Below are positions 62,783-64,000 of a DNA stretch of 64,000 nt, piece by piece (position 1 is the stretch's first letter; every line of letters begins with the position of its first letter). The notes under the pieces were generated by a model that was given only the letters and a program-made list of their open reading frames with translations, made no database searches and was not told where the DNA came from. This stretch comes from Cyanobacteria bacterium OH_CBB_238 (GTDB lineage Bacteria > Cyanobacteriota > Vampirovibrionia > Gastranaerophilales > Gastranaerophilaceae): positions 3,108-67,107 of the forward strand of contig JAEYQN010000031.1 in assembly GCA_023409995.1 (NCBI GenBank), given 5' to 3'. The translations under genes and the position numbers were made by a program.

Positions 62783-63643
62783 CTAATACCATTTTAATGT
62801 GAATAAACGTGATTTGTTTTTTAAACACTGGCTACACATTTGCGTTTCTAAATAATTCTTTTTGGAAAAATCCTCAAAATTGCTACCACATCTACCCCTA
62901 TGATCGTCTACCAATAAAGGACAGTTATAGATTCCTTTGTTTGTTAATGTTCGACTAGATGAGCAATCTAACATTGATAGATCTTTTATTGTGCCTAATT
63001 CTATATTTTCATATTGGTCACGTTGGATGTATGGGATCACGCAAAAATTCATTGTATCTGTTTCAAAATCTATGTTGTCACATAATTTTTTGAAGTTTGA
63101 AATAAGTTCTGCTTCATTTTCATTCCAATAGTTGACTATTGTTAGAATTGGATTGAAGTCATATTTTACAAGGCTTTGTATTGCGTGTATGCTTTTTCTA
63201 AAAGCACCTCTACCTCTTAATTCATCATTTTTCTTTTCATCATAATGATCTATACTTATTCTGAATATGATTTCATTGTTTAGTGTATTTTCTTCTTCAA
63301 CTTTTCTTAAAAAACGTGCTTTTTTATCATTTATTGTCATTCCATTTGTGTGAATTACAGTTGAATGCTGTTTTAAGCAATATCTTAATATTGCATTAAA
63401 ATCCGGGTGTAACATAGGTTCTGCGCCAGATAAGTGTATAAACTTAATGGGTTCTTCTTTTAGCGAAAACAAGGATTGCTTTATCTTCTCAAAAGGTATA
63501 AAGTCTTTGATCTTTTTATTGTCTTTAAAGTCTATATAGCAGTGTTTACACTTTAAATTACAATTTTTACCAGTCATTTCGATAAAAATAGAAGAAAGTT
63601 CTTGTATCTCAATGCTTGGTGCAGTTAATATTGAATTTTGCAT
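62783..63643 (-). CDS. Radical SAM/SPASM-like protein
   Basis: 286 residues. The cluster motif is CNLKCKHC (CxxxCxxC) in GKNCNLKCKHCYIDF, with IHLSGAEPMLHPDF as the GGEP-like motif. The C-terminal region has Cys residues in CPLLVDDHRGRCGSN and MCSQCLKN, suggesting an extra cluster as in SPASM/twitch proteins. The substrate is unknown. GAGGA precedes the ATG. No peptide-maturation partner is visible on either side. Confidence 0.82.
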   Translation of the reverse strand: MQNSILTAPSIEIQELSSIFIEMTGKNCNLKCKHCYIDFKDNKKIKDFIPFEKIKQSLFSLKEEPIKFIHLSGAEPMLHPDFNAILRYCLKQHSTVIHTNGMTINDKKARFLRKVEEENTLNNEIIFRISIDHYDEKKNDELRGRGAFRKSIHAIQSLVKYDFNPILTIVNYWNENEAELISNFKKLCDNIDFETDTMNFCVIPYIQRDQYENIELGTIKDLSMLDCSSSRTLTNKGIYNCPLLVDDHRGRCGSNFEDFSKKNYLETQMCSQCLKNKSRLFTLKWY

Positions 63644-63827
63644 GTTTTAGTATCCTCTTGACTCAACTCTAGTTCTCATACATTCTATAGTGTGAGCCTT
63701 TTATAATAAATTAGTCACTTGAGTAGAAATGAAGTCCAGTTGACTTATTTCTTTTTTAAAAATTTAATGCATATAAATTGTAATTCATATTTGAAATTTA
63801 ATTTTTAACCCATTTGCTTTATTTATT

Positions 63828-63854
63828 TTAATTTGTTGAGCTATATGCCGATAT
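63828..63854 (+). promoter_or_regulatory. Possible sigma-28-type promoter
   Basis: GCCGATAT (63847-63854; 7 of 8 to the FliA -10) is preceded after 11 bases by TTAATTTG (5 of 8 to the -35). An overlapping TATAAA could instead be a sigma-70 box. It lies about 25 bases before the ATG at 63879. Confidence 0.35.
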
Positions 63855-63878
63855 TATAAATATAAATAAGGAGCGCAC

Positions 63879-64000
63879 ATGGCTAAAATAATTGAAAACT
63901 TGCATGGTAGAAGAATTATTGAAGTTTCTACAGATGATATATTTAGCATTGTTAGAGAGTATCAACAGATATCTTCCAAGATAAACAAATATGATTTATT
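63879..64000 (+). CDS. Truncated gene at the right edge
   Basis: ATG at 63879 with AAGGAG seven bases upstream, open to the end of the window (40 codons): starts MAKIIENLHGRRIIEVSTDD and continues with a helical segment (IFSIVREYQQISSKINKYDL). I do not recognise it. The 235-base gap before it also carries the promoter of the divergent radical SAM gene. Confidence 0.6.
   Translation, partial: MAKIIENLHGRRIIEVSTDDIFSIVREYQQISSKINKYDL

Noticed and set aside
1-64000. CRISPR arrays, insertion sequences, prophage, tRNA or rRNA genes
   Set aside because: No regularly spaced repeats, transposase-like or phage-like proteins, or cloverleaf-type T-loop sequences were seen in the intergenic gaps.

Overview
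The window is AT-rich, gene-dense bacterial chromosome. It encodes flagellar rod, motor and export genes, LPS/cell-wall type glycosyltransferases, a secreted alpha-amylase, FolE2-type GTP cyclohydrolase, SpoIID/GerMN/SPOR domain proteins and queuosine genes. I infer a gut-type non-photosynthetic relative of Cyanobacteria (Melainabacteria/Vampirovibrionia, Gastranaerophilales-like). No 16S rRNA gene is present, so this placement is an inference. I saw no tRNA, rRNA, insertion sequence, prophage or CRISPR array.

Layout. 1-6.5 kb: a NarL-type response regulator with a secreted beta-propeller-like protein, two small hydrolase/isomerase genes, a degenerate receiver-GGDEF protein and MgtE, then a gap with a possible small RNA. 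6.5-12.8 kb (minus): a fatty-acid operon DUF177-rpmF-plsX-fabH-fabD-fabG-acpP-fabF, with an extra acpP promoter and an intercistronic terminator-like hairpin. 12.9-13.6 kb (minus): two small helical proteins behind a near-consensus sigma-28 promoter. 13.7-18.6 kb (minus): serS-tmk-RWYDKDP protein-folE2-aminotransferase-hisH. 18.7-22.3 kb (plus): PurC-like and motif-poor PurQ-like genes, fluC, a formyltransferase and an endonuclease IV-like protein. 22.3-26.8 kb (minus): folD, a CooC-like ATPase, a MetE-like methyltransferase, queE and a single-zinc-centre DnaJ.

26.9-38.8 kb (plus): glyA, a WecA/TagO-type transferase, def, fmt, chorismate mutase, a PurD-like ATP-grasp protein, ylxR-infB-rbfA-truB, then envelope proteins. 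38.9-40.6 kb (minus): HU, SpoIID and a second RWYDKDP protein. 40.7-50.9 kb (plus): the flagellar cluster (two FlgF/G, FlgB, FlgC, lytic transglycosylase, FliE, FliF, divergent FliG, FliH, FlhA, FliI). 50.9-56.4 kb (minus): leuS, a GT9 glycosyltransferase, a small unknown and the amylase. 56.5-61.9 kb (plus): pheS, hisF, an unknown, a HEAT-repeat protein, queC, DUF366 and a SPOR protein. 62-64 kb: a second small helical protein, a radical SAM protein and a truncated gene at the right edge.

Main observations: (i) a family of small helical proteins with similar ends and a variable middle, one member behind a sigma-28 promoter, which could be substrates or accessories of the flagellar export apparatus; (ii) a FliG with an unusual middle domain and a short C-terminus; (iii) PurC, PurQ and PurD homologues that all lack signature residues; (iv) several genes with a -10 box 6-7 bases before the start codon and no Shine-Dalgarno, suggesting leaderless mRNAs; (v) a FolD / CooC-like / MetE-like one-carbon module. 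Start codons were chosen by Shine-Dalgarno spacing and TTG starts are frequent.
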